A stretch of 64,000 nucleotides of DNA, taken from positions 1,588,382 to 1,652,381 of the forward strand of contig NC_036454.1 of the NCBI RefSeq assembly GCF_002775205.1, read 5' to 3'. The translations under genes were made by a program, and so were the position numbers. Below are positions 52,899 through 62,356 of this stretch, one piece after another. The notes beneath the pieces are model-generated. The model saw only the letters and a list, made by a program, of their open reading frames with translations, searched no databases and was not told the DNA's origin. This stretch comes from Xiphophorus maculatus (taxonomy: Eukaryota; Chordata; Actinopteri; Cyprinodontiformes; Poeciliidae). The first letter of the stretch is position 1; the number at the start of each line of letters is the position of its first letter.

Positions 52899-54272
52899 TC
52901 CAGGCGTGTAAGCAGCGGGGGCGACCCTTCTGTCCGGTCTGTCAGAGACACTTCAGGACGCCCAGGAAGTTTGTGGAGCACATAAAGTCTGTGGAGCATA
53001 AGGAACAGGTCAGCAGGGGGCAGCAGACACCTGCAGCTGATGATGTCATCACCTGGTCAGATGTCATCACCTGGTCTCCAGCTGATGATGTCATCGCTTG
53101 GTCTCCAGGTGCAGCTGGGGGACGAGCAGGAGGAGGAGCTCATCACTGTGGACGCTCTGGGCTGCTTTGAGGAAGAGGAAGAGGAAGTAGAGGTGGTAGA
53201 TGAGGATGAAGAGACGGCGCCATCTGAGGTTCAGGGGTCAGAGGTCAGTGCTGCTTCAGCCTGTGGCTCTAAAACCTGGAGCAGATTCTGGTACCGACTC
53301 GGATTCTTGTCCCCTACAGACTGTTGATGCCAAAGAGTCGGAGGAAGAAGAAGATGAGTTCGATCCTCAGCTGACTTACGGTAAATCCCCCTGGTGGCGG
53401 CGCGGCGCCCCCTGGTGGCGGCCTGCTGTCTCTGTATGTGATGAACCCAAACAGAACCGGGTCTAATGTCTGAGCAGGAAGCAGCTTCGTGGTTCCGGTT
53501 CGCGGCTTCGTCTGTCGACTTTGCAACAAATTCTTCTACAGAGAGACGGCGGCGAGACACACACACTGCAGGACACACACACACTTCCTCAACCTGCAGG
53601 TAACACACACACACTCTTCCTGACCAGCAGTGACCCGGACTGGTGATGTTTAATCTCTGATGGTTTCTGTCAGCGGTTCTGGTTCTGTCCAGAACCGGGT
53701 TGGTGCTGACCTTTGACCTGGCTTCCAGCTGTGATGGAGCCTCCGTGCGGGTCGAACACCTCCAACAGCCGAACTCCAAAATATAAACAGGCTGAATTTC
53801 TGATGCGTTTGGTTTCACCAAAACCCAGAACAGAAATGTTAACGTGGGTCCAGTCTGGTGTCAGATTAAAGGTTCTGGGACCGGCTGCTGGGTCCAGTCT
53901 GGCTGATCTGGACCTGTTAAGACAAACGGCGAGCACCAAGCAGAGGAAGTGGCCTAGTCAAAGACAAGCCAACACAGAGACGGAGCTGGAGAAGGAAAGG
54001 ATTCCAGATGTAGCCATGCTAGTGCTAAAGCTAATGCTAAGTCATTCTGCATGTTCTCAAGTTTTCATCATTTCAGCTTTTAGCTTCATGTTTATAGAAG
54101 CTTCACCTGGAGTGGGCGGGGCTTCTCTCTCTCTCTCTGAGGTTCTGCTGAGGCCTGTTTGGGTCGGACTGGACCAATCACATTTGATGTTTTTTTGTTC
54201 CAGAACCACAGAGCTCAGAAACGAAGGGAAGAGGAAGAGGAGGATGAAGACAGGTCTGCCCTGACCTCATGA
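43818..54272 (+). CDS. ciz1: ciz1, CDKN1A-interacting zinc finger protein
   Basis: Nuclear-matrix zinc-finger protein acting in DNA replication initiation and cyclin-dependent kinase recruitment, and in mammals in Xist anchoring. Exons: 43818-43846, 43923-43992, 44065-44204, 44339-44403, 44475-44527, 52023-52151, 52538-52632, 52700-52793, 52904-53008, 53109-53243, 53320-53380, 53478-53599 and 54204-54272; 388 residues in one unbroken frame. Diagnostic blocks: SLKVTIQQSSDSREF; C2H2 fingers CHVCNVTC..HMSRREH, RWCDTCQVHFRGD..HRRTEQH and PFCPVCQRHFRTPRKFVEH; ITVDALGCFEEEEEE; matrin-type finger FVCRLCNKFFY. All align with human CIZ1 in order. The five N-terminal exons rest on phase and splice signals only; at 388 residues the protein is much shorter than human CIZ1 (about 900) and lacks its Q-rich half. 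Confidence 0.93.
43923..43992 (+). CDS. ciz1: ciz1 candidate exon 2
   Basis: 70 nt after GCCCTCCTCCAG, phase 2 in and 0 out, coding a glycine/proline/alanine-rich stretch (GGGVSKVRFPAGPPAQQ). Supported by splice signals and frame only. Confidence 0.45.
44065..44204 (+). CDS. ciz1: ciz1 candidate exon 3 (possible nuclear localisation signal)
   Basis: 140 nt, phase 0 in and 2 out. Ends in EVQLKRARQNG, a basic patch at the place where mammalian CIZ1 has AKRLR in its nuclear localisation region. Confidence 0.55.
44339..44403 (+). CDS. ciz1: ciz1 candidate exon 4
   Basis: 65 nt after TTTCCTGCAG, phase 2 in and 1 out, codes EEAAALANRNKAPGSCDPGG. Low complexity, no domain. Confidence 0.5.
44475..44527 (+). 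CDS. ciz1: ciz1 candidate exon 5
   Basis: 53 nt, phase 1 in and 0 out, codes DGSGSDQQGAAEDSRAAQ. Its donor opens the satellite-filled intron, and its phase matches the well-supported exon at 52023. It contains a CTCF-like CCAGCAGGGGGCAG (44491-44504). Confidence 0.55.
44528..52022 (+). other. ciz1 satellite intron
   Basis: 7.5-kb intron with only about 23 unique bases after the donor and about 15 before the acceptor (TTTTTTAAACGTTGCAG); everything else is the 22-bp array. Confidence 0.9.
44551..52008. repeat. 7.5-kb satellite, 22-bp unit (CATGTTGTTAGCATAT)
   Basis: About 338 copies of a 22-bp unit made of the constant part TGTTGTTAGCATAT and a variable part (GACTGTCA, TAGTGTCA, TACTGTCA, TAGTGACA, TAGTGTCC, TGCTGACA). 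The rare variant with TGTTATTAGC recurs at 45692, 45956, 46484 and 46726, i.e. 264, 528 and 242 bp apart (12, 24 and 11 units). A second marker (ATAACTG at 47969 and 49440) reveals a 1.47-kb duplication. Stops occur in every frame. Confidence 0.99.
52023..52151 (+). CDS. ciz1: ciz1 exon with SLKVTIQQSSDSREF and start of finger 1
   Basis: 129 nt, phase 0 at both ends. SLKVTIQQSSDSREF matches the conserved CIZ1 block; the end holds the first cysteine pair (CHVCNVTCRSPQ). Confidence 0.95.
52152..52537 (+). other. ciz1 intron
   Basis: No exon; ends in GTGTGTGTGTCGTCCAG, so the acceptor tract is TG-rich. Confidence 0.8.
52538..52632 (+). CDS. ciz1: ciz1 exon, end of finger 1
   Basis: 95 nt, phase 0 in and 2 out. 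VFQEHMSRREHLRKLQDITQ supplies the histidine pair of the first finger. Confidence 0.94.
52700..52793 (+). CDS. ciz1: ciz1 exon, finger 2
   Basis: 94 nt, phase 2 in and 0 out. QRWCDTCQVHFRGDIIVHRR followed by TEQHK, a C2H2 finger aligned with human RRWCNTCQLYYMGD. Confidence 0.96.
52842..52898. repeat. TG microsatellite before ciz1 finger 3 exon
   Basis: TG run ending five bases before the acceptor CCAG of the exon at 52904. Confidence 0.97.
52904..53008 (+). CDS. ciz1: ciz1 exon, finger 3
   Basis: 105 nt, phase 0 at both ends. PFCPVCQRHFRTPRKFVEHI then KSVEHKEQ, close to human CIZ1. Confidence 0.97.
53109..53243 (+). CDS. ciz1: ciz1 exon, acidic domain
   Basis: 135 nt, phase 0. ELITVDALGCFEEEEEEVEV matches human ITVDAVGCFEGDEEEE. 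Preceded by short TGATGTCATC tandem repeats in the intron. Confidence 0.95.
53320..53380 (+). CDS. ciz1: ciz1 exon, acidic linker
   Basis: 61 nt, phase 0 in and 1 out. Codes DAKESEEEEDEFDPQLTYG, leading into the matrin-type finger. Confidence 0.88.
53405..53418 (-). promoter_or_regulatory. CTCF-like site in a ciz1 intron
   Basis: The reverse complement reads CCACCAGGGGGCGC, a full match to the CTCF core. A similar but imperfect copy lies about 20 bases upstream. Confidence 0.4.
53478..53599 (+). CDS. ciz1: ciz1 exon, matrin-type zinc finger
   Basis: 122 nt, phase 1 in and 0 out. SSFVVPVRGFVCRLCNKFFY and HTHFLNLQ correspond to human LVPVMGYICRICHKFYH and LGHFENLQ. The acceptor has a weak pyrimidine tract (TCTAATGTCTGAGCAG). 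Confidence 0.95.
53600..54203 (+). other. last ciz1 intron
   Basis: No exon recognised; one long open frame here does not resemble a protein family. Contains TTAGCTT/GCTAATG words like other introns in the window. Confidence 0.7.
54204..54272 (+). CDS. ciz1: ciz1 terminal exon and stop
   Basis: Acceptor TTTTTTTGTTCCAG, phase 0. Codes NHRAQKRREEEEEDEDRS and ends ALTS then TGA at 54270-54272. Shorter than the mammalian C-terminus. Confidence 0.88.
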   Translation, partial: NHRAQKRREEEEEDEDRSALTS

Positions 54273-54822
54273 CTCCATTTCCCAGAATGCATCAGGGGAT
54301 CCTGGCGACGTCATGATGTTCTGAGAACTCGTGGTCTCCACCTGGTGGCCGCTGCAGGAACAGCAGCTGTGTCCCTTAAAGGAGCAGAGCGCCAACTGAA
54401 CGCTGGGCAGCAATGGAGCTCCGTAGCTTCAGTTTATACAGCAGCAACATCAACAGGTCAGAGGTCAGAAGAGAAGCCAGCAGCTGCTTCTACTGGTTCT
54501 ACTGGTTTTCCTTACATCCCACTGGGAGGAGACTGAACCAGTGGTTTTCAGACCTGGTTCTGGTCTGGCTCATGTCCTTTTTGGGCAGATTGGACCGGAT
54601 CCTCTAGAATAATGATCAGAACTTATTGAAATGAGATTAAATTGAACGTCTTCTCACACCGATCATCACCAGGAGTCATTTTTACAAATGTTTTTGCAAT
54701 TAAAAAGAAACACTGCCACCTACAGGTGGGAGTCAGCATTACATCGCTAACTGATTTTCTATGAATTTCTAAGAAAAACTGCAGGAAGTGACGGATGTAC
54801 TGTGATGAAAACTGATTTGATA

Positions 54823-54828
54823 AATAAA
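54823..54828 (+). terminator. candidate ciz1 polyadenylation signal
   Basis: AATAAA in GATAAATAAAATAATATTC, about 550 bases after the stop and the first strong signal downstream of it. Confidence 0.45.
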
Positions 54829-57235
54829 ATAATATTCAAAGGTTTATGTGTCCAGAGGGCCGCATGAGGAGCTGTGACGGGCCGGATTTGGCCCCCGGGC
54901 CTTGAGTTCCTGTTCTGGGTGATGTTTTTATTAATGTAACGGATAGTAAATTATTCAAAGTTGTAAATTATATAAAGTGAATTTTGTAAATAATTTGAAA
55001 TGAATTTGCAGATTTATGGATGTTTGTTTTGATGAACGTTGTTGGTTGTTTAGTTTTAGTTTAAAGGTGTTTTTACTTTGTAACGTTTGTTTTGTTTTGT
55101 ACCTGGCGGGCTGCCGTAGCCAATGAGGGCAGGCCTTACTGAGGCCTTCAGGTGCATCATGGGAAAAAGAGAAACTCAGCCTGGTTTGGCTGTTTGCATC
55201 TTAAAGATCAGATTTTGTATTTTAATTTTTGTATTTAGTTGCCATGGTGATGATGATCTGGATCAAAGAAATAAAACACTGAAAATCACCTGTTGTTACT
55301 GCATGAACGAATGAATGAACGAATTAATGAATGAATGAATGAATGAACGAACGAATGAATGAAAAGCTGCTGCTATTAAAGTTCTTATTTTGAAATTAAA
55401 GAGAAATTTTGTGTGAAAACTGAACCTGGATTCTCTAAAGTTGTTTCTGTTTCATGAAGATTTTATCTTAATATAAAACATTAAATATCATTAAGTCTAA
55501 TTACAGTAAAATGAATAAAATATGAATCATAATGTTACTGTGAAGGAAATGATTCCAGATTTTCTCATCGTGTTTTTGTTCGATGGAGAATCCTGGCCGG
55601 GATTCAAACCCACAACCTGCATCTAAACCAGGCTGTAAATATTTACATTTTTTACATTTAATGTAAATATTTACATTTATTTTACCAACAATAAACCAAT
55701 CATGATGTTTCAGTAAATCAATCCATGAAGTTAAACATCAGTTTTCATGTTTGCCGTTAAAAGAAGGGATCCAGTTTATCGTTCTTCAGCAGAACAGGCT
55801 CCTGTCCCTTTAACTGGGAGTATCTGCTCTAATTGGTCACATTTAATAACGTCATTAATTACAGATTCATCTGCTTTACAGTCACTGCTCAGATTTACTA
55901 TGAAATCAGAAAATGCTAAAAATCTGGTTATTAAAATAAGAATATTTGGTTTTTTTCCTCACTAATTTTGTCCTAATTTTCTATCAACCATCTTGCAGCC
56001 AAATTTGTTCTTCAGTTGCACCAGGAGCCACAAATGGGCCCCGGGCCGAGCATGTTTTCACCACAGGGGGCGCCCTGTGCCGCTGCGAGCAGGAGTTGAG
56101 GTCAGAGAAGGAGTCAGCATCACCAACATGCCTGAACTGAGCCGGACTCGAACCCGCATCCAGAGCCACAGAGCCGAACCCGGCGCAGGAACCGGCGGAC
56201 CAGGTGAGCTCCTCTCCGCGGGAAACACGCTCCCTGAACCGGCCACTCTCAGAGCAGGGAGTCGGTCCAGATAAATCCGGTCAGGAAGTTCGGAACCGCG
56301 GTCCAAATCTGAATTCGGTTCCGTTTTAAGTCGCCTACTGAATCCGGAAGGACTTCATAATTAAAAGTTAGAAATGATTAATTTTCAGAGAGTAATTCAA
56401 AAATATACAATCAATTAATAAAAACTAAAAGCTGCGGTTTGAGCCGGAAGAAGGGCGTGGTCTCCCAGGTGCGCCGCAGGTGTTCAGCCAGTCACGTGGT
56501 CCTGACGTCCCGCTCCGGAGCAACTTCCGGTTAAATTCAACAAACTTTGAGCGGAGTGAGGCGGGAGCGTGTCTGACGTCAGATTATTGTTTTAAAAGGC
56601 TCCAAGCGATCAACTGCAGGGGGTCAGAAGGTCCGAGGCAGCCAGCTAACCAGGTAACAGGTTTTTACCTGGGTAACCAGGTAACAGGAGGCTCACCTGG
56701 GTAACCTGGGTAACCAGGTAACTAGATGACAGTTGGATTTGAACTTGGTTTTGGTGAACCTGATCAGCTCTCAGAACATTTTCTTCATGTTTCATTTGAA
56801 CATGAACTTTGACCTCTGAACCCATCAGAACCTTGATGCCCCGCCCCTTTTGGGTGAATTCAGAACTTCTTGAAAATCAAATTCCTTTGATAATTTAGAA
56901 AATGAAAACAGGTCCCATGTTTAAGGTCCTTTAGATCCAGCCGATAAAACCCATAAAACTAGAAACTCTTGAACTCGTGTCTGAGCTTCAGCTGAGCCAG
57001 GGTCACTGAGGCGGCTCAATATTAATGGAAGGTTGAGTGGAGGGAAAAAGTGTTGTCGAAAACTATCCTTGACAGTACAGAACATTTTGCTCTGAGCCTT
57101 TTGGTCCCGTTACCATGGTAACGCCTCATGAGCGCCGCTCTCCTCACCAACCTGAAGGCTTCCTGTCGCGCTGCTTTCTGATTGGCTGCTGCTGTTTGTC
57201 CTCCAAAACTCCAGACCGATCAATAACTCATAAGT
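54829..57235. other. intergenic, no secure gene
   Basis: AT-rich to 55.95 kb, with a GAAT tetranucleotide run at 55,305-55,365. A CpG-richer part at 55,990-56,620 holds a candidate exon (56,128-56,203). TAACCAGGTAAC direct and inverted repeats at 56,645-56,722. Confidence 0.6.
56128..56203 (+). CDS. speculative first coding exon of a downstream gene
   Basis: ATG in a fair context (CACCAACATGC), codes MPELSRTRTRIQSHRAEPG and more, and ends CCAG/GTGAGC in a CpG-rich stretch. No homologue recognised, no second exon found, and the frame is open upstream. The segment also contains GGACTCGAACC, a reverse B-box, so it may be SINE-derived. Confidence 0.15.
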
Positions 57236-58370
57236 GTGGCAGGTTATTCAGTCCATCGGGTTCTGTCAGGTTCCGTCGGGTTCCATCGGTTCCATCAGTT
57301 CCATCGGTTCCATCGGGTTCTGTCGGGTTCCATCGGTTCCATCAGTTCCATCGGTTCCATCGGGTTCTGTTGGGTTCCATCGGGTTCCATCAGTTCCATC
57401 GGGTTCCATCGGGTTCTGTCGGTTCCGTCGGGTTCCATCGGGTTCCATCGCTTCCATCAGTTCCATCGGGTTCCATCGGTTCCATCGGGTTCCATCTGTT
57501 CCATCGGGTTCTGTCGGTTCCGTTGGGTTCCATCGCGTTCTGTCGGGTTACATTGGGTTCCATCGGTTCCATCGGGTTCCATCAGTTCCATCGGTTCCAT
57601 CAGGTTCTGTCGGGTTCCATCGGGTTCCATCGGTTCCATCAGTTCCATCGGTTCCATCGGGTTCTGTCGGGTTCCATTGGGTTCCATCGGTTACATCAGT
57701 TCCATCGGTTCCATCGGGTTCTGTTGGGTTCCATCGGGTTCCATCAGTTCCATCGGTTCCGTCGGGTTCCATCGGGTTCCATCGCTTCCATCAGTTCCAT
57801 CGGGTTCCATCGGTTCCATCGGGTTCCATCTGTTCCATCGGGTTCTGTCGGTTCCGTCGGGTTCCATCGGGTTCCATCGCTTCCATCAGTTCCATCGGTT
57901 CCATCGGGTTCTGTCGGTTCCGTCGGGTTCCATCTGTTCCATCGGGTTCCATCTGGTTCCATCTGTTCCATCGGGTTCTGTCGGGTTCCATCGGTTCCAT
58001 CGGGTTCTGTTGGGTTCCATCGGGTTCCATCAGTTCCATCGGTTTCGTCGGGTTCCATCGGGTTCCATCGGGTTCCATCGCTTCCATCAGTTCCATCGGG
58101 TTCCATCGGTTTCATCGGGTTCCATCTGTTCCATCGGGTTCTGTCGGTTCCATCGGGTTCCATCGGGTTCCATCGCTTCCATCAGTTCCATCGGTTCCAT
58201 CGGGTTCTATCGGGTTCCATCGGGTTCTGTCGGGTTCCATCGGTTCCATCAGTTCCATCGCTTCCATCAGTTCCATCGGTTCTATCGGGTTCCATCGGGT
58301 TCCATCGGGTTCTGTCGGGTTCCATCGGTTCCATCAGTTCCATCGGTTCCATCAGTTCCATCGGTTCCAT
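57236..58370. repeat. 1.1-kb minisatellite of GGTTCCATC units
   Basis: Roughly 100 units of 9-11 bp: GGTTCCATC, GGGTTCCATC, AGTTCCATC and GGGTTCTGTC. Because the unit has no stop in any + frame, all three frames stay open for almost 400 codons, giving serine/valine/proline/glycine/histidine-rich nonsense. Confidence 0.98.
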
Positions 58371-58815
58371 CCTTCATTCTGTCCCCAAACCTTTAATGGA
58401 AAAACTCTGAGCTGAAACTTGGATGCGTTTCCAGCTTCTGGCCACCAGGGGGAGCTCACGCTGTTTAGACTGATTCACTCCGCTGTTGGGCTGCAGGACG
58501 GGTAGAAGGTCCGGTTCCCCTCACAACAGGAAGGTTCTGATGAAACAAAGTGATGAAGATGACTGGAATCACAGGAATCAGAACCAGAACCCAGTTCAGC
58601 CAGTTCAGCCAGCCTGATGGTTTCCTAACTGAGTCTGAGCTGGAAGGAGGAAATGAGGATTTTGTCTGACAGCAGAGTAAAGTTCTGCTTCTGGTTCTGG
58701 TGCTGGTTACTGGGGTCCAGTTCCCACATCATTCTGCCCAGTAAAGCTCTGGGAACGGTGGACCTGGGCCTGAAGTCTGACCCGGTTCTAGTCCAAATGA
58801 ACATTTCAGGAACTG

Positions 58816-58861
58816 AAGGTTCCTACTCTGAGGAACAAAGGTTCCTCAGAGTAGGAACCTT
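58816..58861. repeat. perfect 21-bp inverted repeat with 4-nt loop
   Basis: Arms 58816-58836 and 58841-58861 (AAGGTTCCTACTCTGAGG...) are exact reverse complements, loop AAAG. Confidence 0.98.
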
Positions 58862-59915
58862 TGTTCTGGTGTGTTTCCGGTACGCCGTAGATCTGACGCT
58901 ACATCTGCTAACAGTTGCCATGGAAACGCTTCTCTCTGCTTCCGAACGATCTGATGGGAAAACGACGTGGTTATGCTAAAAGCCTGTCAGCAAAGCTCTG
59001 CTAGCCTGAAATAGCATCTCAATGCTAACATTTAGCAGCTAATGCTAACGTTAGCATCCACAGTCACATTTCTAAAGAAGCTGCTTGGAAAGAATAAAAA
59101 CAGTAAATGTCAGTCGAATTGAATCTGCTGCTGATTTTGTGGATATTTTGACTAAAATGTGATCAATTATCTTCTGATATCTAAATATGGATCCAGTCTG
59201 CTGGCTGACCTTCCCAGCATGCATTGCTGCTGTCCTGAGGAACGCCTTGGCGTCGTTCTGGTAATTAAAGTGGTTTTTTTTAAGTGTTTTTGCTGAATAG
59301 ACGCTAAAAGCTGAGCTGCGTCTCCACCTGCTGCAGCACAAGGACGCCGCCTCTGACTGCAGCTTTTCATCTGCATAATGGACGACCTTCAGCAGGACGA
59401 CCTTCAGCAGCAAACACACGGTGGAGGTTTGATTCCCTGCTGCCTCTGGGCAAGGCAGCAGGCTGTCGCCATGGTGACCACAGCCAATGATTCACTTCTA
59501 GTTTTCAGCCTTTCACACTTTTCAGATTTTCTCTTCCACATTTTTATTCATTCTTCTTCTCTTCTCTCCATCCTTCCTTTCTTTTTCTTTCATTCTTCCT
59601 CTTTAATGTTTCTGATTTTAATTCAGCTTTTACTTTGTTTTTCCTCCAATTTTCACTTCATCCTCTTTTCCTCTTCAATTTCATTTTTCATCTTTTAATT
59701 TCTGCCTTTGAAATCTGATTTCAGAAACCAAACACACACACACACACACACACTCTCTCTCTCTCTCTCTGCTTGTCCTTCAGAGTCTCTTTGCTTCTCG
59801 GTTCTGAATGTTTTTCTCTGTTTGCAGCTTTAAAAGCTTTAAGAGAAACAAAACAAAAACTGGATGAAATAAAAACAGTGAGACTCAGAGGGAGACTCGT
59901 CTCCTCAGATTGACC

Positions 59916-60037
59916 CGGTCCGATCCGGTCTGATCCGATCCGGTCTGATCCGATCCGGTCTGATCCGGTCCGATCCGGTCTGATCCGATCCGGTCCGATC
60001 CGGTCTGATCCGATCCGGTCTGATCCAATCCGGTCCG
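59916..60037. repeat. GATCCGGTCT tandem repeat
   Basis: About a dozen units of GATCCGGTCT and GATCC(G/A)ATCCGGTC. Confidence 0.95.
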
Positions 60038-60310
60038 ATCTGACAACAGATTCACATCAGCGCTGATTTCTGGTTCCTGGTGCCGCAGCGCAGCTCACTG
60101 CTGCAGGAAGTTAGAAGACTTTGACCTGAAGGTTCTACAGAGTTCTGTTTCGGAGGGCTGAATGTAACGGTACGCCACACTTTTCAGATTTGATCCTTAA
60201 AAAGAATCAAAAAGCAAAAATTCTTTTCCTACCATATTTGTTTCTTCAATAAATGAAGAGTTTGGGTCACCTGGAAACTGAGCCTTTCTGCTCCTCCCCC
60301 CTCACCCGTC

Positions 60311-60421
60311 CCTCCTCCTCCTCCTCCTCCTCCTCCTCCTCCTCCTCCTCCTCCTCCTCCTCCTCCTCCTCCTCCTCCTCCTCCTCCTCCTCCTCCTCCT
60401 CCTCCTCCTCCTCCTCCTCCT
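60311..60421. repeat. TCC trinucleotide repeat, about 37 uninterrupted units
   Basis: Pure polypyrimidine mirror repeat. The serine-rich open frame through it is an artefact. Confidence 0.99.
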
Positions 60422-62093
60422 CTTTATATTCTGCTCATTACTTCGTTTCTCCTGCTTTCTCTCTGAAAGCCTTTTATTCTGATCTGCTGTAATTAGCTGC
60501 TACTTTCTACCCACTGAGCCTGTAACTGCCTGATAATGTCAGTGTGTCAGTCAGAGAAACGAGGCTCTGAAGGCTGAAAGCTGCAGCCTCCATCTGAACC
60601 GTTCTGGCCTTTTAATAACCTGCGCTCTGATTGGCCGCTCAGGAAAACGCAGCAGCTCTTTGTTTGGTTGTCAAAAACTTCAAACTGGAAAGTGTTCTGG
60701 GTTCTGGTTCTGCAGACCCAACAGAACCAGAACCGGCCCACATGGAGCAGGAGAGGAACCTGAACTGCGTTGATCCGGACCAGAGACGGGCAGCAACCAG
60801 AACCTGCAGAACCTCCACCTGATGTTTACCTGGAGTCCCTGAACGCACCATGTCCTGGTCCTGGTTCTGGTTCTGCTCTCCATCATTCATTCATGTTCAG
60901 AGCAGCTAACTGTTCACCCTTCAGCCTGTCGATTCCCCCCTGCTGCTCACTCAGGTTTCCTCCCTGCTCAACATTAAAAGGCAGCTGTCATTAGCCTCAC
61001 CGCAGTGTGTGTGTGAGAGAGAGTGTGTGTGTGTTGGGGTGTGTGAGTGTGTGAGCTGCCATTAGGCGCCCACTGCCGTGCGGCTCGGTCCGCTCTGCCC
61101 CGCGGCATGCTGGGTAACCTCCTGCTTGCTGCCACTCTGAGCTAAATGACAGGGTCGGCTCCTCCTGGACGCCCCGCGCCGCGAATCCAGCGCTCCTCTC
61201 TGCTACCCTGCAATTAACTCCCACAGAGCCGGAGGAGGAGGAGGAGCAGCTAATGTGATGAAGGTGTGATAGCAGCCATGAGACAGCAGCACACTGTACC
61301 ACCAGAACCGAGGAACCAGGTCGCACAACCAGGACCAGACCTAGACCCAGAATCAGAACCAGTAATTTTCTGCTTGATCTGAATCTGCAGCAGCAAAAAC
61401 TCAGATTCTGAACATCAATGACACAAGAAACAAACAAAAAAATGAAAGCAGCTCCTTTAATCTATAATTATTATTATTATTATTATTATTATTCCAATTT
61501 GCTTTTTCTGGATTTCTGTTTCAGATACACATTAAGGTTTTAACATAACTCCACTCCACCTGCCTAGTCAAAGTCCGGTTCGGTTGGTGAGGTGTGAATC
61601 CTAACCGACCTCTGACCTCAGTTCGGTTGAACTGAACTCTGGTTCAGTTTGAATGTGAACGCCAAGCAGCGCAGAAAAAGCTCCAAAAACAGGAAGTCTA
61701 CTACAGCGCATGGCATTCTGGGTAAATACAATGCTAAAGCTAGCCTAGCGCTAGCAACAGAAATGGCTCCTGGTCTTCAGCCAAAGATGCTAAAACCTGA
61801 CGCCTCCATCTTGTTTCCATCTGGTGAAACAGGAAGTTGCTCTCAGTGTCTTCAGAGGTTTTTGTGTCGTTTCCTTCAGTGGTTCTTGGTGCAGCGCCCC
61901 CACAGGTCAGGAGGGGAACAGGTTGGTTTGGGTCAGAACCACAGCAGCTGGAGGTGGAGCAGATGTTCTGGTTCCAGTAGAATCGGGTCGACCGGACCAT
62001 CAGGAGGGAAACATTTACAGATTAAGATTTTCTGATACAGAACCTCCATCCTGATCTGCTGCTGGATGTATCATGTTGTTTTAGTTACCTGCT
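60422..62093. other. intergenic, possible regulatory sequence
   Basis: CTGTAATTAGCTGCTAC near 60,488, a CpG-rich stretch at 61,050-61,240, an ATT run at 61,467-61,493, and the second copy of the dispersed repeat from 61,562. No exon recognised. Confidence 0.55.
61562..61910 (-). repeat. dispersed repeat, copy 2 (inverted relative to 8.6 kb)
   Basis: The reverse complement shares many blocks of 15 bp or more with 8555-8904, in the same order, up to the end CGGACTTTGACTAG. Confidence 0.75.
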
Positions 62094-62108
62094 GTGTGTG
62101 TGTGTGTC

Positions 62109-62152
<44 letters not shown>

Positions 62153-62189
62153 TGCGTGTGTGTGTGTCTGTGTGTGTGTGTCTGTGTGT

Positions 62190-62270
<81 letters not shown>
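62094..62270. repeat. TG microsatellite
   Basis: About 175 bp of TG with TC and GCG interruptions. Confidence 0.98.
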
Positions 62271-62300
62271 GTCAGATCTCCCTTCAACTCAAACTGCTAA

Positions 62301-62356
62301 ATGAATAATTAGCCAATCAAACATGAGAGCTTGTCCACCAATTAGCTGCTAATTGA
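62301..62356. promoter_or_regulatory. cluster of homeodomain-type sites with a 17-bp palindrome
   Basis: ATGAATAATTAGCCAATCAA is followed by the palindrome CAATTAGCTGCTAATTG (62339-62355, 8-bp arms, one-base centre). Three TAATTR cores and a CCAAT lie in 56 bases. This looks like a small enhancer core, but nothing in the window proves function. Confidence 0.35.

Larger units (their letters stand above)
58371..60310. other. intergenic
   Basis: No gene seen. Contains a perfect 21-bp hairpin (58816-58861), a CA/CT run (59,731-59,770) and a GATCCGGTCT tandem repeat (59,916-60,037). Confidence 0.65.

Noticed and set aside
53713..54264. 183-codon + strand ORF
   Set aside because: Runs through the last ciz1 intron in a frame different from the terminal ciz1 exon; no recognisable protein.
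57115..58415. Three overlapping + strand ORFs of 386-431 codons
   Set aside because: They read the GGTTCCATC minisatellite in its three frames; no domain, signal or splice context. Minus-strand MEPDGTDGT-type ORFs have the same origin.
60253..60492. Poly-serine ORF
   Set aside because: Translation of the TCC microsatellite.
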